Source of the DNA: Cryptomeria japonica
Lineage: Eukaryota; Streptophyta; Pinopsida; Cupressales; Cupressaceae
Direction: 5' to 3'
NCBI RefSeq assembly: GCF_030272615.1
Contig: NC_081410.1
Location: 123,249,640 to 123,313,639, forward strand
DNA: 64,000 bases
This document shows, piece by piece, positions 1-11,213 of the stretch. Each line of letters starts with the position of its first letter. The first letter of the stretch is position 1. Both the position numbers and the translations under genes were made by a program. Below the pieces are notes generated by a model. That model ran no database searches and was not told the origin of the DNA. It saw only the letters and a list, made by a program, of their open reading frames with translations.

Positions 1-1625
1 GTGCAGAATTACACTATTTTCAACTTTCTCCTTGTCATCAACTGATAATGAATCATATAATTTATTGATGTTCTTAAGCTTTCCTTCCTCTGTTATTTCA
101 TCTAGAAGTTTGTCAATTGGAGCAATATTTTATTGAGTCTTTTTCTTTGGTGTTAACTTTTTCTTGTTTGGAGTTATCTTCTTAGCTGAGGGCCTTACTG
201 CCTGTTGTTTTTGTTTGGTTCTTCTAGGTTAAGGTGTAGATACCGATGAAGGTTCTCTTTTCCTCACAACTCTTTTGAATGCAGCTGACATATCACTTTC
301 CGAAGAAGTTGCTACCGGTGAAAGGTGAGTTTCTGCCTGTAGTGCTTCTAACTCATCTTCAGTGATACCGATTTGTTTAAGTACATCTTCTTTGATAGCC
401 TTAGCCTGCCTTGATCCTCTTCTTACTGTTGCTTCTACCTTCTTTACCCTTTTCTTAGATTGAATTTGATTCTCAATAGTTTCAGCACTGCCAAATACCT
501 CTTCTTTAGGTTCTTTGGGTGCTTCCAAAAGGGATTTTGCATATGTTTCAATTATATGATCATCAGTTTCATAACCCATCTCAGTAACCCAAATTGTTCT
601 TGGGATAACTGCCTCCATCCAAATCTCATCCTTCTTAATGACAAAACATATTTCATCCTTATATTTATTTACAATTGCTTGTGATAATCTAACTCTAGTA
701 TTCATTCATGCCTTTAATGCTTGAAAATATTCATTTATATTCTTTTCTCTGTTTTCACCCATGTTATTTAGTAAATCAGACAATTGTTTGCCTACTGGTA
801 TGTCAAAACCAAGATTCTTTTTGCCAATACCGGGCACCTGTTTTGTTATGTGCAGCATTAAACAAACAAGTAGGTTTCCAAATCTAAATGTCCCCTTTTT
901 GTCTTTCTTAATATTTCCAAGATTGTCAATCAGTTCATCCTTCAACCATTCACACACATCTGTTTTTGCATTATCCTTGATCATATCATAAGCACTCTTT
1001 ATGCATAAACTAGAAACTGAATTTAACCTATTTGCATGTGTTGTTTTGTAGCCTAGAATCATGCTAATGAATCTGACATTGATGTCGGTTACATAATTTA
1101 CCCTTAAAGACCTTTTATCAGATGTTGCACCTGTTAGGTTCATCACTAGGTCATTTGAGACCTTCTTTGTCTTATTAGGTCTATTATCAGTGGAGGGTAA
1201 CCTTGTTACAACTTTTGCTGCCTCTTTAGTAATTTGTGAACCGAATCTAACCAGAAGAATGCACCATGTACCCTGCTTAGAACTATCCTTATCACTTCCT
1301 TAGGGAAATACGGAATGCTGAGAATTTCAGTGAATCCTAGGGTTTCAATTATTTTGTGTTCAGGTTTCACTTTACTGGAATCGTGACAAATTACAGTTTT
1401 ATACATGTTCTTAATTTCCTCATCACCTAATTCTTTTATGTGACAATGAATGTACATTCTAGGGTCTTCTGCAAAAACTACTCCTTTGGGAATTTGAGAA
1501 AATGCACCAACATTATCATCCTTCTTAGGAATTTCGGGAACTAACTGAATTATGGGCCTAGGGCATTTGATTACTTCGACTACAGTAGGGTTTGCTATGA
1601 ATTTAGGTACAGAAGAAGATGCCAT
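1..1625 (-). pseudogene. Decayed second ORF of an LTR retroelement, function unrecognised
   Basis: Reading leftward from the ATG at 1625-1623 (start MASSSVPKF), an open frame runs to a TAA at 1208-1206. Coding character then continues in another frame from about 1200 to 709, stops at a TGA (708-706), resumes at once in the same frame with an ATG (705-703), stops again at 231-229, and continues in that frame with one more stop near 131 to the window edge. The pieces together would give a protein of more than 500 residues. The C-terminal half is charged and Lys/Glu-rich. I see no protease, reverse transcriptase, RNase H or integrase motif, which is unexpected directly after gag. The 384 bases before it (1626-2009) contain no long ORF and could hold an internal promoter or spacer. 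It is probably a passenger or lineage-specific ORF of the element whose gag is at 2010-3026. Confidence 0.5.
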
Positions 1626-2009
1626 GATTATAAATACCTTTCTCTGCCTTAGGAATAATTGATTGTTGAATTGCTTTGCTTCTTTTCTCGGAATTTTTGC
1701 GCTCTTCGAATGTTTGAATGCTCGATGAAGTAAAATGGAGCCAAAAACACTGATTTATAATGTTAATTTGCCAACCACCACATTTAATGCTTACCGGTTA
1801 AGTAATCACTTAACTTATCTACCTGTATAGAAGTAATTTCAACTTCTTACCATCAACCGAGGGAATAATAGCATGTTTCACATTTGATTGCCAAACCCTC
1901 AAAGGAATTTTCTTCAGTTAGATGAAGAGTCTCCTGCCGGTGGAGTGCTACTCTGTTCTACCGGTGGAGGAGTATCTCTGTCAATATTTAGTTCTGATTT
2001 CCTAATCCA

Positions 2010-3026
2010 TTATTTAGAGAATTCATGCTTAACTTCTTCAACTTTTTCTTTTCCTTTCAAACTAGGACCTTTGTTGTTTACCGGTGAGGACTTGCTTCTA
2101 AAAAATTTAGCAACATGTCCAATTTTGTTACACGCATAACAAGTCACATTATTTTTCTGAATAGCTTTCCCATAACCTATGCCGGTTTGTGTTCTGCATT
2201 GATTAGATAAGTGTCCAAATATTCCACAAACATAACATCTCACATTCATTCTGCAATTTTCAGAATTATGACCAACTTTGTTGCATTTAGAACATTGACC
2301 AATGGGTGTATTGGTATTCTGATAATTTCTAGATCTACATTGATTTGCTCTATGACCATACTTATTACAGTTAAAGCATTTGCCATTGAATTTGTAAGCT
2401 ATAGGTTGTCTTATCGGTTTGTTATGATCCTGTGTGTTTGCAGTACCGGAGCTTTCACCAACTTCAAAGCCAAGTCCACAAGTGTCACCATTAGGTTTTT
2501 GATTCTTCAACAAGTCACCAAGTTCTTCTGAGATTTTCTTGAATTTTTCTTTGTGTTGATTTGTAGTATCCAATTCTCTTTCTAAGATTTCTTTCTGTCT
2601 CATAAGTTCATTGGAGTCATTCTCTGTATGCATCAGATCTATCTTCAACAAATCATTTTCATAGCTAATTCTGGTGCTCTCATTTGTAGCATCACGTAGT
2701 CTTCTAGTCAAATCTTCTTCATTCTTCTTTCTATCTTCAATTTCCTTACAAAATCTCATAGTCATATCCTGCATCTCATTCTTTGTTGTTATGTTTTCTT
2801 GCTTCAGCTTGTTTATCAGATCAATAAGAGTTTCCTTTTCATCATTCTCATTTTGCATCTTTTCACAAAGTTCTCTTCTCTTATTTCTTGCAATGGTAAG
2901 ATTTTCTTGAAGTGCTTGAATAATATCTTGTGCTGCCTTTAGATCATCTTCAAGTCTGATATTTTTCAACTTTTCTGTATCATAGTCTGAGAGAGCTGCT
3001 TCTAATTGCTTCATCAAGTTTTCCAT
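2010..3026 (-). CDS. Retroelement Gag-like protein with coiled coil and four CCHC knuckles
   Basis: I start it at the first ATG (3026-3024), 58 bases inside the primer binding site; the frame is open upstream but only with non-ATG codons. The protein has about 338 residues. The first 175 or so are a long Glu/Lys/Leu-rich coiled-coil stretch without glycine or proline. A short linker follows, then four zinc knuckles of the form CX2CX4HX4C: CFNCNKYGHRANQC, CSKCNKVGHNSENC, CYVCGIFGHLSNQC and CYACNKIGHVAKFF. The last has lost its final cysteine (Phe instead). The tail is Lys-rich. Such knuckles bind the element's RNA during packaging in LTR retroelements. The reading frame is intact, unlike the ORF that follows it. 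The order LTR-PBS-gag on one strand supports the call. Whether the element is Ty1/copia or Ty3/gypsy cannot be decided because pol lies outside the window or is absent. Confidence 0.8.
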   Translation of the reverse strand: MENLMKQLEAALSDYDTEKLKNIRLEDDLKAAQDIIQALQENLTIARNKRRELCEKMQNENDEKETLIDLINKLKQENITTKNEMQDMTMRFCKEIEDRKKNEEDLTRRLRDATNESTRISYENDLLKIDLMHTENDSNELMRQKEILERELDTTNQHKEKFKKISEELGDLLKNQKPNGDTCGLGFEVGESSGTANTQDHNKPIRQPIAYKFNGKCFNCNKYGHRANQCRSRNYQNTNTPIGQCSKCNKVGHNSENCRMNVRCYVCGIFGHLSNQCRTQTGIGYGKAIQKNNVTCYACNKIGHVAKFFRSKSSPVNNKGPSLKGKEKVEEVKHEFSK

Positions 3027-3083
3027 CTCTATCGGTGTCAAGATCTTCCTCAAGCCGTTAGGTTTCTGAAAATAGAGGACCAA

Positions 3084-3095
3084 GCTCTGATACCA
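3084..3095 (-). other. Primer binding site (initiator tRNA-Met type)
   Basis: On the minus strand this reads TGGTATCAGAGC, the standard plant retroelement match to the 3' end of initiator methionine tRNA. It lies two bases (AT) inside the LTR boundary at 3098. Confidence 0.85.
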
Positions 3096-3097
3096 AT

Positions 3098-3912
3098 TGT
3101 TAGGATTCTCATAGATACTGAGAGGGGGAGCGAATCAGTATCTAACCGGTAATAAGATTTTCTTAACTTAAAACATGTAGAACATATTAATACTGTATAT
3201 CAGTAAACAGAAAGTAATGCAATAAATAGAGATAAAAGAAACCACATGAAAAACACACCATAACACAGTAGTTTAATGAGGAAACCCGATGTGGGAAAAA
3301 CCTCAGTCGGATTTGTGACCCACAATATTCACTTACTGGCCAATAAGAGAATATTACTGCTACAAGAGGGGCCTGCACATGCAGGAAGGCCAAGTGCCTA
3401 GAGCTCACTGCTCAATTACAAAATGGGAAGTCTCACCGACTTACAAAATGGATTATATAAATCCAATGTCTTGTACTACTTCAAAATAGCATCTACTATG
3501 CCAGATCCAGTACCAGTTTATAGCTCTGCTTCATACAGAAACCCTTAACCTATAATTCGCATAATAGGTTTGCCTTATTTCGCCTAATTACATTTGTCCA
3601 TGCTTACATTATTCATTTCCATGTTCTACAATGAACTCTCTTATATATATGAGTCATTTTACAACTTGCCAAGTCGGCTTACAATGATTTTACAATAGTA
3701 AACAAAATAAATTACAAATAAAATTCCTGTCAACTTCTGTGTTGGTATGCTTCCTTTCACTGTCGGTGTTGGTGGTGTGTGTGCCAGTGTAGAATTTGAC
3801 TTTGCTGGTGCCGGTGGATTGCCTTGCCGGTGTCATAGGATTGTAAGGTTGCCATCAATCACAAAACCTTCAATCACCTAAAATGTCTCATTGGAGTGTG
3901 CATTTGCCAACA
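3098..3912 (-). repeat. 5' LTR of minus-strand retroelement, about 815 bp
   Basis: On the plus strand the LTR starts TGTTAGGATTC at 3098 and ends TTTGCCAACA at 3912, so read on the minus strand it has the TG...CA ends expected of an LTR and near-matching terminal TGTTGG/TGTTAG. The PBS lies just inside it at 3084-3095. The 5-bp target duplication should be CTATC (3913-3917). Its partner lies beyond the left window edge with the 3' LTR, so it cannot be checked here. The right boundary is inferred from the TG/CA ends and from the change into gag-like sequence of another element. Confidence 0.75.
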
Positions 3913-4210
3913 CTATCATCATCTCTTCTTGCTTGGCTTGTTCCTTGTCTTCTTCCATCAACAAAGGCTTCTTCTCATCTGGTTTTGGTGCCTTCATTTG
4001 TCTTCTTTTTTGAATCAGCCTTTGAATAGGCCATATAACCTTCTTCTTCATTATCAAGTTCCAATTGAGTGCTCTTTTGAGAAATTGCTTTATCTCAAGT
4101 TGATGTCTCTTTGCCGTTTCCTCTATTCGTTCCATTTCTTGCTCTATTTCTCTAATCTCTTTCTCAACCTCCATTTGCTTCATCTTTTCATCTCTTTTAT
4201 TTTCTCATCT
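3913..4210 (-). pseudogene. Gag N-terminal fragment of an older LTR retroelement, interrupted
   Basis: From about 4183 leftward the minus strand encodes a highly charged, coiled-coil-like stretch (start KQMEVEKEIREIEQEM, later RHQLEIKQFLKRALNW). It runs straight into the LTR boundary at 3912, where the frame continues only by chance. About 240 bases upstream on the same strand is a second primer binding site (4420-4433). The order PBS then charged ORF is what a gag gene looks like. I infer an older element into whose gag the 3098-3912 element inserted. No zinc knuckle is visible because the rest is displaced beyond the window. Confidence 0.5.
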
Positions 4211-4419
4211 CTTCTTTGGTGAACCCTCAGCTTGCAAGTACCTTCTAAACAATTCCACCTGAACTCTTCAAGCAAGTCCCTTTAACCTTGCTTCCTCTTG
4301 TGTTTGCCTCACCTAGGTCTCTTCTCTTTTCCTCTACCTATTCTTTTGGCAACCAGGTTCTCTCTTCAACCTGCACAAACACTAACACATGATGCCAAAC
4401 TCTCTTTCCTAGACCTTCT

Positions 4420-4433
4420 GATCTTTGATACCA
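4420..4433 (-). other. Second primer binding site, variant tRNA-Met type
   Basis: The minus strand reads TGGTATCAAAGATC, a slightly diverged version of the PBS at 3084-3095. It is again separated by AT from a TG dinucleotide (4436 on the plus strand) that would be the end of an LTR. Confidence 0.6.
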
Positions 4434-4435
4434 AT

Positions 4436-5380
4436 TGATGCAGAGGCAGGAGGTTCATCTAAACTCTCCTTAATACGTTAGTCTTTTTTCTTCACTTTTC
4501 AAGGCTTAACAACTTGGCAACTTTCCAAATACTTTTCTTAACATATGGACACACCTTAAAGAATATGCAAATGAAATGAATAAACCATTCAAGGACTCCA
4601 AAAACTTAAGATTTCACAAATTACAAACTTTCTTTAGGTTCTTCTACACAAACTACCTTCATTCCTTGTAGCCTTTCTGAAAGGTTTTTTCTGCCATATC
4701 TTTTGAGCCAAGTGTGATAATCCTAATATAAGATCAGTTTCAGATACCCTTTTGAATTTTATTCAACATGTCTTGAAGTTAGGGTAAGTTGTTTTTGAAC
4801 GAATCCCTTAAAAATTGACTGCTATTTTTGCAACTAGGGCTAATTAGTACAACAAATTGAGTTTTTTGGGAATAAATTTAAATATATGGATCATATCATA
4901 AACCTAAAACCATTTTCAAATACCCATTTGGGCTTTATACAACATATATCAAAATTAGGGTAGGTTGTTTTGTAACACAAGTATCTAAAATTGACTGGTA
5001 ATTTGCATTAGGCTCATTCACCAATGGTTTTCCAGACCCCGTCTCAATAAAACACCTCTAAAAAACTCAAAATTCACAAAAATGGATGAGACCAGTCATA
5101 ATGGAAAGATACTTCAATTCCCTATCCAGCCATGTCACTTTTAGATCATAAAAAATCTGTACAAATTCATACTATTCATTGCAATATGACTATTACCCAA
5201 AATTATGGAAATTGCAGTCAATAAAACGATCATAACTTTCATAATACTTAATGAAAAAATGCCAAACTAAAAACAAATGAAATAACTCATTCCTCTATTA
5301 ATAAAAATCAATTTCAAGACTTTATCAGATTAAACAAATCCATACAATGCAAGAGAGTAATGTTATTATAGGAAAATGCA
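4436..5380 (-). repeat. Probable LTR of the older retroelement; far end not located
   Basis: Plus-strand sequence starting TGATGCAGAGGCAGG abuts the second PBS in the position of an LTR. I could not find a convincing matching terminus, so the right limit is only a guess at the point where gypsy-like coding remnants begin. There is no ORF in this stretch. It is AT-rich and contains two similar segments (around 4735-4840 and 4905-5000) that look like a diverged internal duplication. Confidence 0.35.
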
Positions 5381-5599
5381 ATTTTATTTTTCTAGAATGA
5401 TTCCATTTTCATTCAAAACCTTCATTAACCCATCTCCAACCATGAATTCAACCTCAAAAGGATTATTTAAACATATTTCAATAGTTACCAACCAACTTTT
5501 CACATTCATTTTCCATTTCTGACCTTTCATATTCCTCTTTTTTGTATTCTTGCAACTCGACAATTTTTGACAATAATTGACAACATTCAACAAAACTAC

Positions 5600-6320
5600 T
5601 TCCTAACAACCTAAACCAACTTAAAAAAATTTACATTGGCCCATAAAGACCTTATGACATGAACCGGACACCATATAAAGAAAATACTTACAAAAGGCCT
5701 CATGGAGGCATAAAGTCCATCAGGTTGCATAGTTGAAAATTTTCTAAGCTTAAGAGGTCTTTGAAAACGATGAATATCAACATGATTCCCAAAGTCATCC
5801 AAACATTTAACAATATTATCCTAATAATTCACAAATGCTTGTTTTTAGCCAACCAATTAATCCCCAAAATAACATCATATGACCCTAAGGGAGCTACATA
5901 AGATTGACATGAGTCTGAAAAATGAGAAGATCTAACTCACTACATGCAAGACATGAATCTACCCTCTTTTTTGCTCAGTTACCATATTGAACCGTCCATG
6001 AATTAACCACATGATCTGGTCTAACTAGCAATTTAGAAACTACTCTTGGATCAACAAAGCATTTTGGTGGCTCTAGTATCAATCAACATAGAAACAGTAT
6101 GGCCATAAAGATTACCATTATATTGAATATGTGCACCTTGAAATTCAGCTCGTCAATTGTCTACAATTGCATGGATCTAGTGTTGTGGTGTTCCTTACTG
6201 ATACCTTCACTCCACTAATCATTGAGGACAAGCATTAGCATAATGTTCAACTCTGCATACATAACATCTGCTATTGGGTGCTTTGGATCATTTAGGGATA
6301 TCCCTCATGTTATTATTATT
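5600..6320 (-). pseudogene. Decayed Ty3/gypsy zinc knuckle and aspartic protease
   Basis: Reading leftward from about 6270, the minus strand gives a CCHC-like knuckle (CYVCRVEHYANAC, 6266-6226) and then a stretch ending LIDTRAT (6087-6067), a damaged LIDTGA(T/S) protease active site with Arg for Gly. GSYDVIFGINWLAKNK follows (about 5886-5835), the usual downstream protease block of gypsy Pol. Finally LDDFGNHVDI and RPLKLRK lie at 5805-5735. The blocks are in order and on one strand but in shifting frames with several stops, so the gene is dead. Downstream, 5384-5593 holds an open minus-strand frame of 69 codons that may be a continuation. Family assignment rests on the motif order, not on an alignment. 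Confidence 0.6.
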
Positions 6321-8092
6321 GTTGTTGGCCCTCTTGTTCCTTATTGAAGAATGATGGATGAATGAGGGATAAATAAAAGTTACAATTTATGTAATAAATA
6401 AGGATCGAAAGAGAGACACCACATAAGATTAGGTGTCTTTGGATGGAGATAGGATAAACAATAAAATTAAATAGAATCTAATGCTAGAACTTAAAAATTA
6501 GAAGATAACCTACAATTCGATTCCAAATAAGATAATCTAGAGTGGTGCAAAATCAAGAGCATACTCAATAAAACTAGGGTATCAAATACAAAACATCATC
6601 CAATGCAATAATCATTACCTCTTTGGCCTATGTTGGAATTAAATGGTTCTCCCCAAAGCTACAATTTTCACTTCAACAACCCTTCATAAGATGATTTTAA
6701 TGAGAGAATGTTTACACATTATTAGAATTACAAGCTCTAATTGGCGCCCAAAGTGCAAAGGAGCAAATAAACAATTAATCATCTGCTAATAAACTAGGAA
6801 TTTCACAACCAATGTTGAAATTGTTTGTGCAAAAATGAATTATAACGAGACATGACATAATGATATACTTGTCTTCTAGAGTAGTTTTGGGTTGAAATCC
6901 AATGATCTTGGCTTGACATATGGATTGCCAGCCCATAGCTTCTCATATGATTTTTTTAAAGGGTTCAATTGCTAAAATGACACATCATAAGATATTTAGA
7001 ACTTGTAGTATGCAACTATCTTGAGGAGTGTTGGTTAACAAATTTGTCCTTCTTAAATATCTTTCAAATATGACTCACAAGTGCCCAAATTGAAAGACAA
7101 AAAAAGAACCAACATTTGAGTCACTTGTAATGGAAATTGCTAGTGCTCTCTAAATTTTGATATGAAGGTACAACTCCCTTCATTGGATAAAATGTATGTT
7201 TTTTGAATATGCTTTTAACTAGAAAGCAAAAAAGGCAAATAACATCTGTTCATAACCATGACACAGACACAAACAACATATTTATAAACAAGAGGATACT
7301 GGAGTACAAGACACAAAGATCCTTGCCCAGATACCCACAACAAAGAGGAAAAAGATTAAATAATTTGCTTTTAGACATATGAATGAATGAGAAATCAAAG
7401 TTTCTGCAACAAACATACACATAACTAGGATGCACAAGAAAGCATTATAAGATTAACTGGAATGACTCACAGGTCAAACTATAGTCAAAAGAAATACACA
7501 CAAACACATAGATCTAAGATATATTTCTTCCTTTCTCAAAATGCAAATAGAATGACTCAAAGATCATCTTATTCTTGTACAATAATTATGCCCAAAAACA
7601 AAAAACTACATTATTTTTTTTCCCCTTATACAAAAAAAAAATTAGAAATCTCTCCTTGCTGCAATGGAAGTTTCCAACAAGAAAAGGAAAAGGGCTAGCC
7701 CCTTAGCTTTTTCTTTTCATTACATATATATCCTCCTTTTTCGAAGAGACTTTCAGTTAACATAACTGGTTCTTGGAAAAGATTATTGATTACAAAAATA
7801 TTTCTTTTTAACCTTTCATCTTCCTATGGAATTGCTGCATTCCAACTGATTTAAAACATTTTAATAATGTTTTAAATTGCTGCTCTTAAATTGAGTGAGA
7901 AAAAAATTAATTTCTCTTACAACCACTTTTTATTAAATTCACCACCGATTAATCGAGCATCTTAGAGCCGTAAAAATTTGTGAGCAGTTATGATAATTAA
8001 AATAACAAATGGGTTTTTGACCGTTTTTGAACAACTCACTAAATCGGGGTACTTCCTTTATAAATTGACCTCGCCAACCATATTGCTACATT
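6321..8092. other. No recognisable gene
   Basis: AT-rich sequence with only short chance ORFs. I see no retroelement motif, RNA gene or clear repeat boundary here. Confidence 0.5.
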
Positions 8093-8148
8093 GAGAAAGT
8101 ATTAAACTAATATATCATATGAGAAAGTATTAAACTAATATATCATAT
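8093..8148. repeat. Perfect 28-bp tandem duplication
   Basis: The unit starting GAGAAAGTATTAAAC at 8093-8120 is repeated without change at 8121-8148. Confidence 0.9.
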
Positions 8149-8289
8149 GGGATCGTATGGTCATAAAATTAAATTTTGGAATACTTAAAACCAAAATATC
8201 AGGTGGGTTGTCTTTAGATTTTAAAATTTTAACTTTTTCTAGGATGCATTTTCGGACTGACGGATATGTATGCAAAATTTGACAGTCAC

Positions 8290-8450
8290 AGAATGAATCG
8301 TTAAACCGTTGAACCGCAAGGTTCAATCAGAAGGTTCAAAATTACAGACTTCACCCACAATATGCTTCATTAATCATTTTGCCTTTACATTCTCGTGCGC
8401 GTTGAACCTTTGAACCATTGGGTTCAATCAAAAGGTTCAAGATTACAGAC
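8290..8450. repeat. Two related 45-bp segments rich in GAACC/GGTTC
   Basis: Segments at about 8306-8350 and 8407-8452 share the order TTGAACC, GGTTCAATCA, AAGGTTCAA and ATTACAGACTT. Each contains a GAACC...GGTTC hairpin. They are separated by unrelated sequence. Confidence 0.6.
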
Positions 8451-8529
8451 TTAGGTGAACATAAAGACTAAAGTCATGAGACTTTTAAATAACAAAGCTA
8501 TGACTTGGGGAAGTGAATTTTTTTTTTTT

Positions 8530-8909
8530 TTTAAAAATTCCAAGTTCAAAAACCGAGGTAACAAGGAGAATGCCAAAATAGATGAGGTGGTTGAGGTCAT
8601 CAAGAAAAATGTTGAAACCATGAGATGGTAGAATAACCACATCCACGACAAGATCATGTATGAAGGATTCTTCACAAAAATAATTCCATTTTTGAAAACA
8701 AATGGTTGAAGGTCATTGTTGATCAATGGTGTCATTACGTTCATGTAGAAGGAAGTTTAAGTGAAGAAATGAAGAAAACAAACTTTGCTCCATATTACGA
8801 TCTAATATTTGGTGCATACGATTCCAATATGATGAAAGCTAGAAAGATCAACAAAGCAAGTCTTATGCTATTTAAGGAAGGTATGCAACAAAAGAATATG
8901 GAAATATAA
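8530..8909 (+). pseudogene. Short decayed coding remnant, unrecognised
   Basis: Plus-strand codons from about 8540 give a charged stretch (NRGNKENAKIDEVVEVIK), interrupted by a stop near 8628. After a frame change near 8700 they give about 65 more residues (GSLSEEMKKTNFAPYYD, then KINKASLMLFKEGMQQ) ending at a TAA at 8907-8909. Amino-acid composition is more gene-like than its surroundings, but I do not recognise the family. The segment from 8910 to 9620 holds nothing I can support. Confidence 0.25.
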
Positions 8910-10208
8910 TCTTTCTTCATCAATAACTTACAAATATTTATTCTCTCCTACCCAAATATAATGCCTTTCTACTCAGTGTATAATTTTTTTCTTTAAAAGG
9001 GATCATTAACTAGAGATTTAACTTGGTATAGGTCTCCCAAATTATTATAGAGGATTTTTGTGGTGGGTTATTCACATATATTCATTAATATAGAATGTTC
9101 CAAAAAAATCCTAATAATAGTTCTCACCTTTCACTCCAACATTTTGTGATCTTGTTATCCAATTTTGGCGTTATGCCATAATTGTAGATTACTGAGTCAT
9201 TTTGGGGGGTTCCAAATCTTGTGTAGGTTGTCTTTATGAAATTTCTTAGTCATTTTGAGTCATTAATTCAAATCTTAGGCAAAAGGGGTGGATTATTTGT
9301 CTCATGTGAGGTCGCAACTTGTCTTTTCTATAGAATATTTAAAAATGGGCATAATTCATGATGTTTTCTTGTTGTTAAGTGTTGAAAAGTGTTTCTTTAT
9401 GAGGGACTACGTGGTCCTAAGTATACATCTCTTCTTAACTCATGTTAAAAGTTTTGGAGGGAACTCCAAAGTAGTGCCCCCCAAAACCAAAGTGACCAAA
9501 CTCAAAGTTTGGAGTTAGAAGGGAAAAAGTCTTGGGTTAGGTACGAGTTAACAAAAGAAAGCCCTAGTTTTACGCTTTCTTCTCTATGACCATCAAGAAT
9601 AAGTCTCACCCAAAACAACATTAAGTGATGAGTTCCTTCCTCAGAAAGAAAGAAATACATTTATTTAAATGTCCACGAGACTTAACAAAGTCTATGGGAC
9701 AACACATCAGCTCTAACTGATTTTTGCAAATATGCCTGCTTTCTGTGTAAAATACTGACAAGTGTCCCCAACCTCTTGACAAACTCCTCGCTGAAAAAAT
9801 CATACCAAGATCCCTCAGTCAATAATTTATTATACTTGTCCCTAACATCTTTGAAGGCATTGCACTCTAAAACGAAGTGTTTTTCGGTTTCAACTTTCCC
9901 AGATGTGCAAAAAATACAAACTCTTTCCTCCCAAGTTTCTTTTGGTCTTTTCCAACGACCACTTTCACTACAGAGCTGATGAGAGTTAGTTCTTAATTGA
10001 GCAATAATTCACTTAGCTTTCCATGAAATATTAGCCCTTATATAAGCTTTTTGATGATGATCAAAAGAAAGATTGAACTCCGTGATATAATATTTTTTCT
10101 TTCTCGCTAACTCATTACCCCAAGCCTACTTGTGAAACTTATTCATAACAAAAGCCTTTATCTCTTTACTATTTGTGGGACATGAATTTAGGTAGATATC
10201 CCATTTAC

Positions 10209-10500
10209 TCAATCATTTGATGTTCTATTGCACAAGGTGTCATTGAAAACCGTTTTAGGCCATTTGCCTTCCTCCATTTGCCTAATTATTTTGAGATACC
10301 TAATGAGACGAACCATAGAAATAGCTTCAATAGGATCAGCCCTAGTCTCACTCAACATGATATCATAAGGAACTGTATTTTTAATCTTGAACTTGCTTGT
10401 TATCAAGCACTTTTGGATTTGCTCGATCTGCTTCCACTGTGAACCTGAAGTGCTGCTGGCCCATAATTCACGACCATAGAGAATAACAAGATGAACTAAA
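10209..10500 (-). pseudogene. LINE ORF2 C-terminal region
   Basis: Minus-strand translation gives YGRELWASSTSGSQWKQIEQ followed by KFKIKNTVPYDIMLSETRAD and PIEAISMVRLIRYLKIIRQM, ending at a stop near 10,209. This is a region after the RT palm, positioned where LINE ORF2 proteins carry their post-RT domain. It is linked to the RT at 10,527-11,213 by a frame change. Confidence 0.6.
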
Positions 10501-10526
10501 ATCCCAAAAAGAGTTTGGGAGGTCTT

Positions 10527-11213
10527 TCAATCCCAAAGCTCCGCTTCTCTACATCTGTTCTGAAGAGCACACCAAGCTTTCCAACCACCTAGGATTCTCT
10601 TCTTCCTGCAACTATCCCAATTTAGATATTTGTTGAAGTCAATCCCAAGATATTTATAGTCTGAATCTTCTTCAAGAATACTGCCTTCAAAGTAGAACTT
10701 ATGCTGGTTTCGTTTTCGCTTATCAAAGAAAACCATGATTTTTGTCTTGCTGATATTGACTTGCATCCCTACCGTTATGCAAAAGTTCTCCAAAGCATAC
10801 AAATGCTCTTGCAAACCAAGAGTTTTTTGAGAAATGACAATGAGGTCATCCGCATAAAGCAAAAGTTTTATCACAAATTCACCCAGACAAACACCAACAC
10901 CATCCTGAGAGTTTAACCACTCTTCCAACTTGTCAATGCATAAACCAAACAACATAGGAGATAACAGACACCTTTGCTTGACCTTGATATCGCTTCTAAA
11001 GATTTCAGAGAGACCGTCAGAGGTTCTGATTTTGACTTTAACCTCCTCATAAAGCCTATGGACAACAACTCTAAGATGAATGGGAATCCCAAGATCTTCC
11101 ATTCTTTTCCAAAGTTTAACCCTAGGAACCGTATCAAAAGCCTTTTTGAAATCGACAAAACAACAGAAGATCTCTTCTTTCTCTTCCCATCTTTTTTCAA
11201 TTAAATGTCTCAA
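10527..11213 (-). pseudogene. LINE reverse transcriptase palm domain
   Basis: An open frame of 228 codons carries the RT palm: FVDFKKAFDTVPR with the first catalytic Asp, a following DIKVKQRCLLSPMLFGL block (normally VKQGCPLSP, so the Gly-Cys-Pro has decayed), LLYADDLIVIS with the catalytic YADD pair, and YKYLGIDF. Adjacent minus-strand blocks at 11,292-11,696 (KDWATILAIPLFKSGD, NYRTIMINPLFAKLF) supply the fingers but lie in another frame. The catalytic aspartates survive, but the frame breaks show that the gene is dead. Confidence 0.8.

Noticed and set aside
8451-8744. Minus-strand 97-codon ORF
   Set aside because: Antisense to a more gene-like plus-strand remnant and crossing a poly(T) run.
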